Shown: positions 1 through 8,780 of the stretch, one piece after another | How the letters are laid out: the number at the start of each line of letters is the position of its first letter | Numbering within the stretch: position 1 is the stretch's first letter | Source of the DNA: Segatella copri DSM 18205 | Lineage (GTDB): Bacteria; Bacteroidota; Bacteroidia; Bacteroidales; Bacteroidaceae | Assembly: GCF_025151535.1 (NCBI RefSeq) | Contig: NZ_CP102288.1 | Coordinates: 1,059,501-1,123,500, forward strand | Length of the DNA stretch: 64,000 nucleotides | Direction of reading: 5' to 3' | The notes under the pieces: model-generated | The model's database searches: none | What the model saw: only the letters and a program-made list of their open reading frames with translations | What the model was told of the DNA's origin: nothing | Translations under genes and position numbers: made by a program

Positions 1-1
1 G

Positions 2-502
2 AAGGGTCAGTACAGATTCATCCTCGGTACCGAACTTTACAACAAGCTCTCTGAGAGCAAGGTAATCAAGGAGGCGGCTATCAGAAGCGGCGTTAGCGTG
101 GGCGTGATGCAGGTTTGCTGGGATGCAGCAGGCGAGGTTATCAAGGCGTGGTGTACCGAAGGCCATTCCGTAGCCGTTCCGGGATTGGGAACCATGCGAT
201 TCGGCGTAAGAGCCAAGAGTGTGCCTACCGTAGGCGAAGTGGCTACCAGTCTGATTACCAACCGCCGTGTAATCTTCACCCCAAGCGTTGACATCAAGCG
301 CGAGCTGCAGGAAACCTCCATCCAGATTACCTGTTACGACCGCAACGGCAAGGTGGTGAAAAACGTTACCTCCGACGATAAGGGCGATGTGGAAGACCCA
401 GACAATAACCCAGGTGGCGGCGGTTCGGATAACACCCCGGGCGGCGGAAATACCGAAGGCGGTGGAACTACCGGCGGTAATGAGGGTGACGGTTTGGAGT
501 AA
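2..502 (+). CDS. HU-family DNA-binding protein with Gly-rich tail (5' end outside window)
   Basis: The reading frame is open from base 2 and the true start lies before the window. The visible part covers most of an HU/IHF-like fold of the Bacteroidetes histone-like type: helices around LYNKLSESKVIKEAAIRSG, then a strand with VPGLGTMRFGVRAKSVPTV. It ends in a low-complexity tail rich in Gly, Asp, Asn and Thr, closing with GDGLE. A second protein of this family at 44152-44826 ends in the same GDGLE, so the two are paralogues. Family members bind DNA without clear sequence specificity; the tail's function is unknown. Unlike the paralogue, no smalltalk peptide gene follows. Family assignment is fairly sure; the cellular role is inferred. 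Confidence 0.75.
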   Translation, partial: KGQYRFILGTELYNKLSESKVIKEAAIRSGVSVGVMQVCWDAAGEVIKAWCTEGHSVAVPGLGTMRFGVRAKSVPTVGEVATSLITNRRVIFTPSVDIKRELQETSIQITCYDRNGKVVKNVTSDDKGDVEDPDNNPGGGGSDNTPGGGNTEGGGTTGGNEGDGLE

Positions 503-555
503 GCGAACTCCCCGAAAAACCGAACAGCCCCCCTGATTTTACCACAATAAGAAAA

Positions 556-596
556 GAGCCCCTGATGCAAGGAAACGAGCATCGGGGGCTTTTATC
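556..596 (+). terminator. Intrinsic terminator after the HU-like gene
   Basis: AGCCCCTGATGC (556-567) pairs with GCATCGGGGGCT (579-590) around a 10-nt loop and is followed by a short T run. It sits between the plus-strand HU-like gene and the convergent membrane protein gene. Confidence 0.75.
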
Positions 597-1184
597 TTAC
601 TCCATTACATAGAGGATGGATGTATAGAGCTGCATCACGAGAATGTAGAAAAGAAAGCAGGGCGACAGGAGGCGGATGCCTTGATTCATCGCATCATAAA
701 CCTGACTGATGCCCTTGATGCTCTCGCTCATGATGCCGTAACTCATGCTCATCACCATGACCGAGAAACAGATGTACGGAATGAGACTATGCGTGAACGG
801 ACCCGGAAAGAGGGTTCCTACGGCATTCAGCAGAATGGCATGGGGCAAGAGGGTGAGCGCCAGCATGATACCTGCAGAGATGCATAACTCGATGAGCATC
901 AGGCGCAAGGCCGTGCGCTGGCGATACTGGGTATGGTCGAAATGGAGCACCCTACTCTGCTTTACCACCCCGATGGTGATGCTGATGAGCACCAGCCATA
1001 CGAGCCATACTGAGGTGAGATGGTCTACAAAATGGCCCGTAAACCAGCGGATGCCCTCGGGGCTGGTAAGCGAATGGGTGAACGACTCGGGCATCGCAGC
1101 TGTAAGCAGCCACGAAACCAGAATCACCACTACTTCGGCTATTCCCAACGATAATGCCAGATAGGCCAATACTTTCTTATACAT
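597..1184 (-). CDS. Small integral membrane protein, possibly AbgT-like
   Basis: 195 residues with about five hydrophobic segments: near residues 5-30, 55-75, 92-118, 130-152 and 170-193. The stretch around residues 43-75 (SPEGIRWFTGHFVDHL, then a membrane helix) resembles the N-terminal part of AbgT-family p-aminobenzoyl-glutamate transporters, but full AbgT proteins are about 500 residues, so this would be a mini-version or a separate family. It is the distal gene of a leftward run behind the response regulator (27-nt gap). Membrane location is clear from composition; transport function is only a guess. Confidence 0.5.
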   Translation of the reverse strand: MYKKVLAYLALSLGIAEVVVILVSWLLTAAMPESFTHSLTSPEGIRWFTGHFVDHLTSVWLVWLVLISITIGVVKQSRVLHFDHTQYRQRTALRLMLIELCISAGIMLALTLLPHAILLNAVGTLFPGPFTHSLIPYICFSVMVMSMSYGIMSESIKGISQVYDAMNQGIRLLSPCFLFYILVMQLYTSILYVME

Positions 1185-1211
1185 TCTTTAAAAAGCGCTT
1201 ATTGAAACGAG

Positions 1212-1937
1212 TTATTCTTCATCTGCCTGCAGATGGTCGATATCGAGGATGCGGAGCTCGCAGGCTTTTACCACCAGGCGGGTGGCGTTGATGCCCATGC
1301 CGTGGTTGCCGTCAGGGAAGAGTTTCTGAACCAGTTCTGCCTGTCGCTTCTCCAGACTCTTTACGCCGAAAGGCATTCCGCGCAGGTTGGTAATCTGCTC
1401 CTTGGTATAGCCCAGCGCAAGATGGCGCAGGAAACGCTCGTCATACTCATCAATCTCATAATTCACCAGAGCCTCCTGACGCATCAGCTGGCTGTTTACG
1501 CTCCGCTTGAAACGGTCTACTATCTTCTGAAGGATAGGCTGGTTGAACACCAGTTTCTTACCTCCCATGCAGCTCGCCACATCGCCACGCGTAAGGAGTT
1601 CGCCACTCTTCAGAATGATGCCGTCGCAGCCCGCATCGAGCACATCTACCCAGAGTTTTTCGTTCAGAATTTCTCCTGTAAAGATGAGCACCTTCACGTC
1701 AGGATACTGCTCCTTGGTCTGGCGGCAGATTTCTACGCCTACCGTGGTGGAACCGCCCAGTCCGAGGTCGAGCAGAACCAGATCGGGCAACTGCTGCTTG
1801 ATGAGTTTCCAATAGGCTATTTCGCTCTCGGCAGTACCGATGATTTCAGCCTCTGGAATATCATTCTTGAAGATACCCTCTGTGCCCTTCAGTTCCAGGG
1901 GCACGTCTTCTACTATGATGACTTTAAAATTTTCCAT
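1212..1937 (-). CDS. Response regulator, receiver domain plus uncharacterised output domain
   Basis: Residues 1-120 form a receiver domain: acidic pair E10/D11, phosphoacceptor D57 (LVLLDLGLGG), T87 (IFTGE) and K110 (ILKSG). The C-terminal part (about 150-235) contains a region like a LuxR-type helix-turn-helix (LALGYTKEQITNLRGMPFGV), but with unusual spacing, so DNA binding is inferred. The gene lies 20 nt downstream of the large sensor kinase in the same direction, which makes a cognate two-component pair very likely. The paired architecture is typical of Bacteroidetes DUF5112/DUF5113 sensor systems. Target genes cannot be read from the sequence. Confidence 0.8.
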   Translation of the reverse strand: MENFKVIIVEDVPLELKGTEGIFKNDIPEAEIIGTAESEIAYWKLIKQQLPDLVLLDLGLGGSTTVGVEICRQTKEQYPDVKVLIFTGEILNEKLWVDVLDAGCDGIILKSGELLTRGDVASCMGGKKLVFNQPILQKIVDRFKRSVNSQLMRQEALVNYEIDEYDERFLRHLALGYTKEQITNLRGMPFGVKSLEKRQAELVQKLFPDGNHGMGINATRLVVKACELRILDIDHLQADEE

Positions 1938-1957
1938 TTTCTGATATTTTTATTTTC

Positions 1958-4900
1958 TTATGATTTTAAACTTTTCCATTTGATGCGTGCCGGCAGCACG
2001 GCCTCTATCCTGAGGCAACCCTTATCGCCCTGGCAAGCCTTGATGCCGCAGCCGCGCAGATTGGTAATCTCGCCCAGTTCCCTCACAATCTGCCGGCACA
2101 GGAGATAGCGCAAATCGCCCGTCAGAGGGGTGAAGAGCTGGGCATGGAGCGCAGCATCATAGGCCACATCCTGCTGGTCAATCCAATATCTCACGTAGGC
2201 AGAACCCGGAATCTCAGCCACTCCGGTATGGTAATCCTTGGAATTGCCGCGCATCAGAGAAACAAGATAGCGGTTCAGGAAATCATCTGCCTTGATGTTG
2301 CCTTCTACCTGCTCCATCGCCTGGGCGCTGAGCAGAGAATAGAGCGATTTATAATAAGCTACCAGTTCCTTGAGCGAATCTACATCATCGGGCTGCGAAT
2401 CGATAAGCTGGCGGATGCGCGACGGATAATACATCGTTTCGTGCTTGAGCGTAGACAGACAGTTGTCGAGCACAGAATTGGAGATATGAAGCTTATCATT
2501 CTCATATTCAGCCCTATGCAGCTCATCGGTCATCAGCTCCAGTTTCAGGGATTCCTGCTCAGCCTCGTCGGTCCGCTTAGCCTTGGTCTGCTCAATCATG
2601 GCAAACCGGTAGCTCAGCACGTGGCGGTAATAGAGCAGATAATAAGCCAGCGGCAACTGCAGCAGCAACAGGATGAGCAGCACCACGGCCACGGTCTTCG
2701 AGTTCTCGCTCTGCTGCATCGTGTGCACGTAATTATCGAGCGTATTATCGGCACTTATCTCGCGGAACAGCTGGGTATAAACCTTGTTGTTGCTCTGGTA
2801 GAGCGACCATTGGTGCAACGCCAGGGCAGCCACGGCACACTCGTTTCTCAGGTCCAGGATGACGTGATAATTGGTTCTAAGCCCTTCGCGCATCCAGGAG
2901 AGTTCTGCCGCCATTCCCACCTCCGGATGAGCCACCATGAGATACTTGCCGTCGGGATATTTCGACAGATAGAACGCGTTGAGATAATGGCGCGAAGAAT
3001 CGGCAAAGGCCAGGGTGCGCTGGTAGGTGCCGTTGATATTGCTGAAGTAGGCACTATCTGCAAAATCGTCGGCACGCTGGAGATTGGCATCTACGTTCGT
3101 CTTGTGATGATTGTGGCGCTGGCGGATGTCGTTTGCCTTCTTAGCCTCGCAAGGCTGGACCGCAGCCGACAGCAGCACGAAGAGCATGATGAAGATGCCC
3201 AACAACTGATGGGTTCGGCGGGCGATGCCCTTAGGCAGACGGAAACTGAAGCGGCTCCCCTCGCCCAACTTGCTTTCTGCCTTGATCTGGCAGCCGGCAA
3301 AGAGCGAACTCACCTTCTTATATTTCTCTATGATGCCCTTACAGTTGAGCAGTCCGAAGCCGTGACCGCCCGTATAGGTCCGGTCGAAAACATGCGCCAG
3401 CTGCTCCTCGTCCATACCCTTTCCGGTATCTGAGATGCTGATTTCCACGAAGTCAGAAACCTTGGCGCTAATGGTTACCTTTCCGCCTTCGGGTGTAAAC
3501 TTGCGGGCATTATCGGCTATGGTATTGATCATGAAGAGCGTAAGGATGCGGTCGGCCTTGACCACGGCATCTGTAGGTTCTACATCGAGTTTCACGCCCT
3601 GCATCTGGAAGCTCATCTTGCCCTTGCTTACAATATCGAAAAGCTGCTGGAGCGGGAAACTTTCGATACGCAGGCTGAGTGAGCCCTGGCGCATCTGAAT
3701 CCACTCCGTAAGCACGTTGTTATATTGGTTAATCTTATCTGTGAGTTCGGCGATATACTGGTAACGTTCCTGCCGCACCTCATCGCTTTCGCCCCCTTCG
3801 GAGAGTCGGTTTACCTCGTGAATCATGCGGTCGATGAAAGGCGTAATGCTGTTTACGAGCGAAATCTTAGCCCTTTGTTCCAGATTGCGTTTCTTGTTTT
3901 CTTCGATATGCAGTCGGGTTACGTTCAGTTCATCCTGAACCTCCTCCTGCTTATCTTTTAATTCGTTGATTTTCCTAGTGTTATTCTCGCTCCACTCACG
4001 CAAAGGTGCAAGCAGTTCATCCATCGACTGGTTCTTCATCTTCTTGCGTTTCATGCGGTCGAATACGTAGAGCAGAACCACCACGAGCACAATCATCGCC
4101 ACCACGGCAGCAATCATCAGGTTGAGCTGCTGGGCGTTCTCGTCGAGTGCCGCGGCACGTGCCTCCAGCTGGCGGTCCTGTCGCGAACGGTCCTGCAAAT
4201 CCAGATAGATATTGCGGTTGTAATCGCTCTGCTGCTTATCATCTATAGCCGAATAAACCAGGCAGAGTCTTTCACGTATCGACGCTACGAGGTCGGGTGC
4301 CTGCTCGATGGCCTTGTTGTCGTTCAGGGCATGATTCAGGCAGTCGAGCGCCGAAGAATAATCATGGATATCCCAGAAACATTCAGCCAGCGTACGGTTG
4401 GCTCCGGCAGTCTGATAAACATCTCCGTAGCTCGAAAAGAGGTTGAGGGCACGCTGGGCAAAGTTGCCTGCCAGCAGATTGTTCGGCATCTGCTCGATGT
4501 TGAGATACTGGAAGGCAGGCAGGTTGTTGCGTATGAGGAATTCGCTCACCTCTCCTTTTCTGAGGTGCTCGCTAATAGACTGCAGGGCGTTAGCCTGCCA
4601 GTAAGGATAAGGATGGGCAGGGTCGCTAGCCAACATGTAGCAGCTGATCAGCCGGTCGAATTCCGCCTGATTGATTTCGTTTTCGGTTCCCTTGACGATA
4701 GCTCCGCCCGAACCTATATTATAAAGATAGTTGAGATATTGTGCCGAATCCTGTTCCAGCTCATCTGGGTCCAGACGGTTAAGCTCCTGAAACATCGGCT
4801 CGTCTAAGCCCACATAATAAAAATAGGTGGCGGCCACAATATAGAATTCAGATTTCGCATAAATCACGCGTTTGCTTTCTCTCGGGGGCATGGAATTCAC

Positions 4901-5332
4901 CTCTTCGCGAATTCTGCGCAAACGCCTCATCGCCTTTTCGCGATAAGCATAAAAATCTTTGTTGTGCGATTCTCTCTGGCAGAGTCGCATGTTCTGAACA
5001 TCGGCAATAGCGAGTTCTATCTGGTTATCGCTCTCCTCTTCAATCTTCTTCAGCCATCCCTTGGCTCCCTTGTAATCCATCTTGGCTATACATACGAAGG
5101 CAAGGTTGTTATAGGCTTCTGCACGACCTGAGGGATAATCTTCTGAAAGCTTCAAAGCCCTCTCAGCCAGCACTTTAGTAGAATCGAGATTGCGATAATG
5201 ATAAGCATAGGATTGCTCGTTCAGCTCATCTACCCTTGCCTTATTCGCAGGAGAACAAGCTGAAAGAAAAAATGCCGCCACCACCAGAATTGATGATGGC
5301 GACATGGAAAAAAAGGATGCTGAAATCTGCAT
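1958..5332 (-). CDS. Large TPR-containing sensor histidine kinase (DUF5112/DUF5113 type), lipoprotein-like N-terminus
   Basis: 1124 residues. The N-terminus has a signal sequence ending in FFLSAC, a likely lipobox. A TPR-like sensor region (about 30-390) follows, then a membrane helix (about 400-424), a coiled coil with an H-box-like IDRMIHEVNRLSE, and a HATPase domain (about 595-690; N box NTIADNARKFTPEGG, G1 box DTGKGMD, G2 GGHGFGL). Unusually the protein continues: a second membrane helix (about 703-727), a further region, a third membrane segment (about 876-900), and a C-terminal domain with another His-containing motif, STLKHETMYYPSRI (about 960). The response regulator follows at once. 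I take it as the sensor of that pair; the signal is unknown. The start at 5332 is preferred because it gives a complete signal sequence. Confidence 0.8.
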   Translation of the reverse strand: MQISASFFSMSPSSILVVAAFFLSACSPANKARVDELNEQSYAYHYRNLDSTKVLAERALKLSEDYPSGRAEAYNNLAFVCIAKMDYKGAKGWLKKIEEESDNQIELAIADVQNMRLCQRESHNKDFYAYREKAMRRLRRIREEVNSMPPRESKRVIYAKSEFYIVAATYFYYVGLDEPMFQELNRLDPDELEQDSAQYLNYLYNIGSGGAIVKGTENEINQAEFDRLISCYMLASDPAHPYPYWQANALQSISEHLRKGEVSEFLIRNNLPAFQYLNIEQMPNNLLAGNFAQRALNLFSSYGDVYQTAGANRTLAECFWDIHDYSSALDCLNHALNDNKAIEQAPDLVASIRERLCLVYSAIDDKQQSDYNRNIYLDLQDRSRQDRQLEARAAALDENAQQLNLMIAAVVAMIVLVVVLLYVFDRMKRKKMKNQSMDELLAPLREWSENNTRKINELKDKQEEVQDELNVTRLHIEENKKRNLEQRAKISLVNSITPFIDRMIHEVNRLSEGGESDEVRQERYQYIAELTDKINQYNNVLTEWIQMRQGSLSLRIESFPLQQLFDIVSKGKMSFQMQGVKLDVEPTDAVVKADRILTLFMINTIADNARKFTPEGGKVTISAKVSDFVEISISDTGKGMDEEQLAHVFDRTYTGGHGFGLLNCKGIIEKYKKVSSLFAGCQIKAESKLGEGSRFSFRLPKGIARRTHQLLGIFIMLFVLLSAAVQPCEAKKANDIRQRHNHHKTNVDANLQRADDFADSAYFSNINGTYQRTLAFADSSRHYLNAFYLSKYPDGKYLMVAHPEVGMAAELSWMREGLRTNYHVILDLRNECAVAALALHQWSLYQSNNKVYTQLFREISADNTLDNYVHTMQQSENSKTVAVVLLILLLLQLPLAYYLLYYRHVLSYRFAMIEQTKAKRTDEAEQESLKLELMTDELHRAEYENDKLHISNSVLDNCLSTLKHETMYYPSRIRQLIDSQPDDVDSLKELVAYYKSLYSLLSAQAMEQVEGNIKADDFLNRYLVSLMRGNSKDYHTGVAEIPGSAYVRYWIDQQDVAYDAALHAQLFTPLTGDLRYLLCRQIVRELGEITNLRGCGIKACQGDKGCLRIEAVLPARIKWKSLKS

Positions 5333-5353
5333 CTCGATGAAAAATAGCCTAAA

Positions 5354-6025
5354 TTAAGCGCGAGCCTTCGCGATGTAACCGAGAGCCTCCTGACACTTGG
5401 CTGTGATGGCAGCCCAGTCGCCAGCAGCAACAGTCTCCTTAGGGAAGAGCTTAGAACCCATACCTACGCAGAGAACGCCAGCCTTGATCCAAGGAGTAAG
5501 ATTCTCCTCTGTTGGCTCTACGGCACCTGTTACCATGATGTTGCTCCAACGCAAAGGTGCCATTACGTTCTTGACGAATGAAGGACCGCCTACGTTACCT
5601 GCTGGGAATACCTTGGTTACGTCGCAACCGGCAGCCTGAGCATTATTGATTTCAGTTACAGAACCGCAACCTGGTGAATAAGGAACCAGACGACGGTTGC
5701 AAACTGGAGCAATATCTGGGTTGAAGTTAGGACCTACGATGAAGTTAGCGCCGAGCTGGAGATACAGAGAAGCTGTACCGGCATCAACAACTGTACCTGC
5801 ACCCAGAATCATCTCAGGGCAAGCCTTGTCGGCCCACTTTACCAACTCTCCGAAAATCTCGTGAGCGAAGTCACCACGGTTAGTAAACTCGAAAACACGT
5901 ACGCCACCCTCGTAACAAGCCTTGATGACGTTCTTGCAGATTTCAACATCCTTATTGAAGAAAACAGGTACCATACCAGTCTCTTTCATGGCTGCCATAA
6001 CCTGCATTTTGCTAAACTTTGCCAT
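5354..6025 (-). CDS. eda: 2-dehydro-3-deoxy-phosphogluconate (KDPG) aldolase
   Basis: 223 residues, normal for Eda. This class I aldolase splits KDPG into pyruvate and glyceraldehyde 3-phosphate, the last step of hexuronate breakdown and of the Entner-Doudoroff route. Visible family features are the strand with VFEFTNRG (catalytic Glu about 46), LGAGTV, and the Schiff-base lysine in VTKVFPAGN (near residue 139). It lies downstream of the KDG kinase in the same direction, matching consecutive pathway steps. The altronate dehydratase that makes the precursor lies on the other side of the divergent regulator. Cytoplasmic. High confidence. Confidence 0.95.
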   Translation of the reverse strand: MAKFSKMQVMAAMKETGMVPVFFNKDVEICKNVIKACYEGGVRVFEFTNRGDFAHEIFGELVKWADKACPEMILGAGTVVDAGTASLYLQLGANFIVGPNFNPDIAPVCNRRLVPYSPGCGSVTEINNAQAAGCDVTKVFPAGNVGGPSFVKNVMAPLRWSNIMVTGAVEPTEENLTPWIKAGVLCVGMGSKLFPKETVAAGDWAAITAKCQEALGYIAKARA

Positions 6026-6050
6026 TACCTTATATGAATTAACAATGAAT

Positions 6051-6113
6051 AGTTTATAGTTTATAGGAGCTACGCCGTAAGCAAGACAGTCTATAAACTA
6101 TCAACTATAAACT
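6051..6113. repeat. AT-rich inverted repeat between eda and kdgK
   Basis: AGTTTATAGTTTATAG (6051-6066) is matched by CTATAAACTATCAACTATAAACT (6091-6113), so the kdgK-eda intergenic RNA can form a stem. It lacks a G/C-rich stem plus T run, so it is more likely an mRNA-processing or stability structure than a terminator. Confidence 0.5.
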
Positions 6114-6124
6114 TTAAACTATAA

Positions 6125-7147
6125 TTATCTCTGAACTCGACCATTAGCGTTACCGCCAGCCAGGCTCTCTACCTCGTCAGCAGATACCAGGTTGAAGTCG
6201 CCAGGGATAGTATGCTTCAAAGCAGAAGCAGCTACCGCAAACTCAAGAGCCTCGCCCTGAGTCTCCTTAGTAAGAAGACCGTGGATCAGACCACCAGAGA
6301 AAGAGTCGCCACCACCAACGCGGTCGATGATAGGGTTGATGTCGTAGTGCTTGCTCTGATAGAACTCCTTACCATCATAGATAAGAGCCTTCCAGCCGTT
6401 GTGTGTAGCAGAGAGAGATTCGCGGAGAGTAGAAACAACATACTTGAATCCGAACTCCTTCATCATGCCCTTGAAGATTCCGTAGTAACCCTCAGCATCA
6501 GTCTTACCGCCCTCTACATCTGCGTCTGGCTTGAAGCCCAGGCAGAGCTGAGCATCTTCCTCATTACCGATACAAACATCAACATACTTCATCAGAGGAC
6601 GCATAACAGAGATAGCCTTCTCAGAAGTCCAGAGCTTCTTTCGGAAGTTGAGGTCAACAGAAACAGTTACGCCGTGACGCTTAGCAGCCTCACAAGCCAA
6701 CTTGGTAAGTTCAGCAGCCTTGTCGCTAATAGCTGGAGTAATACCGCTCCAATGGAACCATTGGGCACCCTCCATAATCTTGTCGAAATCGAAATCAGAT
6801 GGGTCAGCCTCAGCAATTGCGCTGTGTGCACGGTCGTAGATTACCTTGGATGGGCGCATAGAAGCACCAGTCTCGGCATAGTAGAGACCTACGCGGTCGC
6901 CACCACGAGCGATGAACTCTGTGTTAACGCCGTAACGACGGAGACCGTTGACAGCAATCTGACCGATCTCGTGCTTAGGGAGCTTAGATACGAAGTAAGC
7001 ATCATGACCATAGTTAGCCAAGCTTACAGCTACGTTAGCCTCACCACCACCAGGGATGATGCGAAGTGATTCACTCTGAATGAAACGATCATTGCCTTCT
7101 GGTGATAAACGAAGCATGATCTCACCTAATGTTACAATTTTTGCCAT
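6125..7147 (-). CDS. kdgK: 2-dehydro-3-deoxygluconate (KDG) kinase, PfkB family
   Basis: Start chosen at 7147 (MAKIVTLGEIMLRLSPEG); the open frame runs 21 codons further upstream, but those lack family similarity. About 340 residues. It is a PfkB/ribokinase-type kinase: N-terminal substrate-binding signature IPGGGEANVAVSLANYG and C-terminal ATP/anion-hole motif RVGGGDSFSGG with the catalytic Asp (about residue 290). It is predicted to phosphorylate KDG to KDPG, feeding Eda encoded downstream. The neighbours (eda, uxaA, LacI-type regulator) support KDG rather than another sugar; from the sequence alone fructokinase could not be excluded. Confidence 0.88.
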   Translation of the reverse strand: MAKIVTLGEIMLRLSPEGNDRFIQSESLRIIPGGGEANVAVSLANYGHDAYFVSKLPKHEIGQIAVNGLRRYGVNTEFIARGGDRVGLYYAETGASMRPSKVIYDRAHSAIAEADPSDFDFDKIMEGAQWFHWSGITPAISDKAAELTKLACEAAKRHGVTVSVDLNFRKKLWTSEKAISVMRPLMKYVDVCIGNEEDAQLCLGFKPDADVEGGKTDAEGYYGIFKGMMKEFGFKYVVSTLRESLSATHNGWKALIYDGKEFYQSKHYDINPIIDRVGGGDSFSGGLIHGLLTKETQGEALEFAVAASALKHTIPGDFNLVSADEVESLAGGNANGRVQR

Positions 7148-7365
7148 GTTTGATAGTTTTAATTTTTTTGTTTTTATTTTGTTTGTTATGAGTAACAAAT
7201 TAAATTCCACTTTTCAGTAGAGAAATGAAGTTCAATTATCAGTTGTCATTCAATTTCGAGGGCAAAAATAACCATAATTTCTCGAATAACGAAATAAAAT
7301 CGCATTTTTTTTTGTTTTTCGTGCAAAAAAGTTGCTGTGTCTTCGCACAATTCAAAAAATTGTTG

Positions 7366-7373
7366 TATATTTG
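7366..7373 (+). promoter_or_regulatory. TAnnTTTG promoter for the LacI-type regulator
   Basis: TATATTTG matches the Bacteroidetes -7 box and lies about 170 nt before the regulator's start, implying a long leader. The divergent kdgK start is on the other side, so operators may lie in 7150-7540. Confidence 0.5.
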
Positions 7374-7540
7374 CGGCAAAATTCGTACTTGTGGTCGCAC
7401 ACAACAGAATTGCTTAATACTAATTGTGGTCTGTGCACAGCTGGAAGTACCTGCGACGTTTTATCTATCGTAGCCCCCAGGAGAGGCTCCTTATATAATA
7501 AGTACACGCGAAGCAACCAGACCCGTAATGCTAAAAAACA

Positions 7541-8605
7541 ATGGCCGAAAAAATCAGAATCAAGGATATTGCCGAGAGAGCTGGCGTATCCGTTGGAACC
7601 GTAGACCGAGTTCTGCACGACCGTCCAAACGTGTCGAAACCTGCACGCGACAAGGTCGAGAAAGCCCTCAAGGAAATGAATTATCAGCCTAATGTGTACG
7701 CCAGCGCTCTGGCTTACAACAAATCCTATACCTTCTACCTGCTGATTCCGAAACATGAATCGGAGGCTTACTGGGAGGAAATAGAGGAAGGCGCAAAAAA
7801 ATGTGAAGATACCCGACGTGACTTCCATATCGATGTAGCGATTCGTTTCTATGAGCGTTCCAGCGAGGAATCGTTCCGCGAAGAAGGCAACAAGATTCTT
7901 GAGGCCAGTCCGGAAGGAGTCATCGTGGTGCCTTCATCGCTCGATGTGACCCGCGAGTTTACCGAGGCGTTGCATCACAAAAGCATCCCGTTCATCCTGC
8001 TCGACTCCTACATGCCCGATCTGCGTCCGCTCTCTTTCTTCGGCCAGGATTCGTTCTGTTCCGGTTTCTTCGCAGCCAAGATGCTGATGATGCTTGCAGC
8101 AAAGGAAGATGAAATCCTGCTCATGAGGCAGACCAAAGACGGAAGAGTGGTCAGCAAGCAGCAGGATAACCGAGAGGTAGGATTCCGCCATTACATGCAC
8201 GACCACTTCCCTAACGTGAAGATTACCTTGCTCGACCTGCCGTTGAGCGGCACACGTGCAGAATTCGTCAAAATGCTGGAGAAGTTCTTTGCCGTGCATC
8301 CGAACATCCACCATTGCATCACCATGACTTCGAAGGCGCACATCGTGGGCGACTTCCTGCTGAAGACCAACCGCCGCGACGTTCAGATCATGGGCTATGA
8401 TATGGTAGAGAAAAACGCCCGCTGTCTGCGCGAAGGAAGCATTTCCTTCCTCATCGCCCAGCACGCCTACATGCAGGGTTACTCCTGCGTAGACACGCTC
8501 TTCCAGGCCATCGTGCTGAAGAAGAAAGTTACGCCGGTAAACTATATGCCTATCGAGCTGCTGATGAAGGAAAACGTAGATTTCTATCGCAGAACCCAGC
8601 TCTAA
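7541..8605 (+). CDS. LacI-family transcriptional regulator of hexuronate genes
   Basis: 354 residues. Residues 5-25 (IKDIAERAGVSVGTVDRVL) form the LacI helix-turn-helix, followed by the hinge helix region, then a periplasmic-binding-protein-like effector domain (about 65-345). It is placed between kdgK-eda (leftward) and uxaA/antiporter (rightward), so it probably controls both arms in response to a hexuronate intermediate. Effector and operator are inferred, not seen. Length and order are normal. Confidence 0.9.
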   Translation: MAEKIRIKDIAERAGVSVGTVDRVLHDRPNVSKPARDKVEKALKEMNYQPNVYASALAYNKSYTFYLLIPKHESEAYWEEIEEGAKKCEDTRRDFHIDVAIRFYERSSEESFREEGNKILEASPEGVIVVPSSLDVTREFTEALHHKSIPFILLDSYMPDLRPLSFFGQDSFCSGFFAAKMLMMLAAKEDEILLMRQTKDGRVVSKQQDNREVGFRHYMHDHFPNVKITLLDLPLSGTRAEFVKMLEKFFAVHPNIHHCITMTSKAHIVGDFLLKTNRRDVQIMGYDMVEKNARCLREGSISFLIAQHAYMQGYSCVDTLFQAIVLKKKVTPVNYMPIELLMKENVDFYRRTQL

Positions 8606-8622
8606 GGCGAATTGGCAGAATT

Positions 8623-8719
8623 AAAGCTTTTGCCCTTACAGGGCGACAGGGTTGCGTCCGTAATTACCCAGGGCGATGCCCTGGGCTAGGAGCTTCTGCC
8701 CTTTCAGGGCGTATGGAGC
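8623..8719 (+). repeat. Dispersed palindromic repeat, single copy A
   Basis: About 97 bp, starting 18 nt after the regulator's stop codon. It contains three palindromes: TTTGCCCTTACAGGGCG, CCCAGGGCGATGCCCTGGG and CTGCCCTTTCAGGGCG. The same unit recurs at 32475-32672 and 36946-37152. It is non-coding and resembles a REP/BIME-type element that can act as a transcript-end structure. Confidence 0.85.
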
Positions 8720-8780
8720 CAACTAGCGACAATACAGAAACATTATAAATTATAAACAATAAATAAAAAACAGACTACGT

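Noticed and set aside
1233..3433. Long plus-strand frames of 291 and 429 codons over the response regulator and kinase genes
   Set aside because: They are the antisense of strong coding sequence, with Leu/His/Arg-rich composition and no domain.
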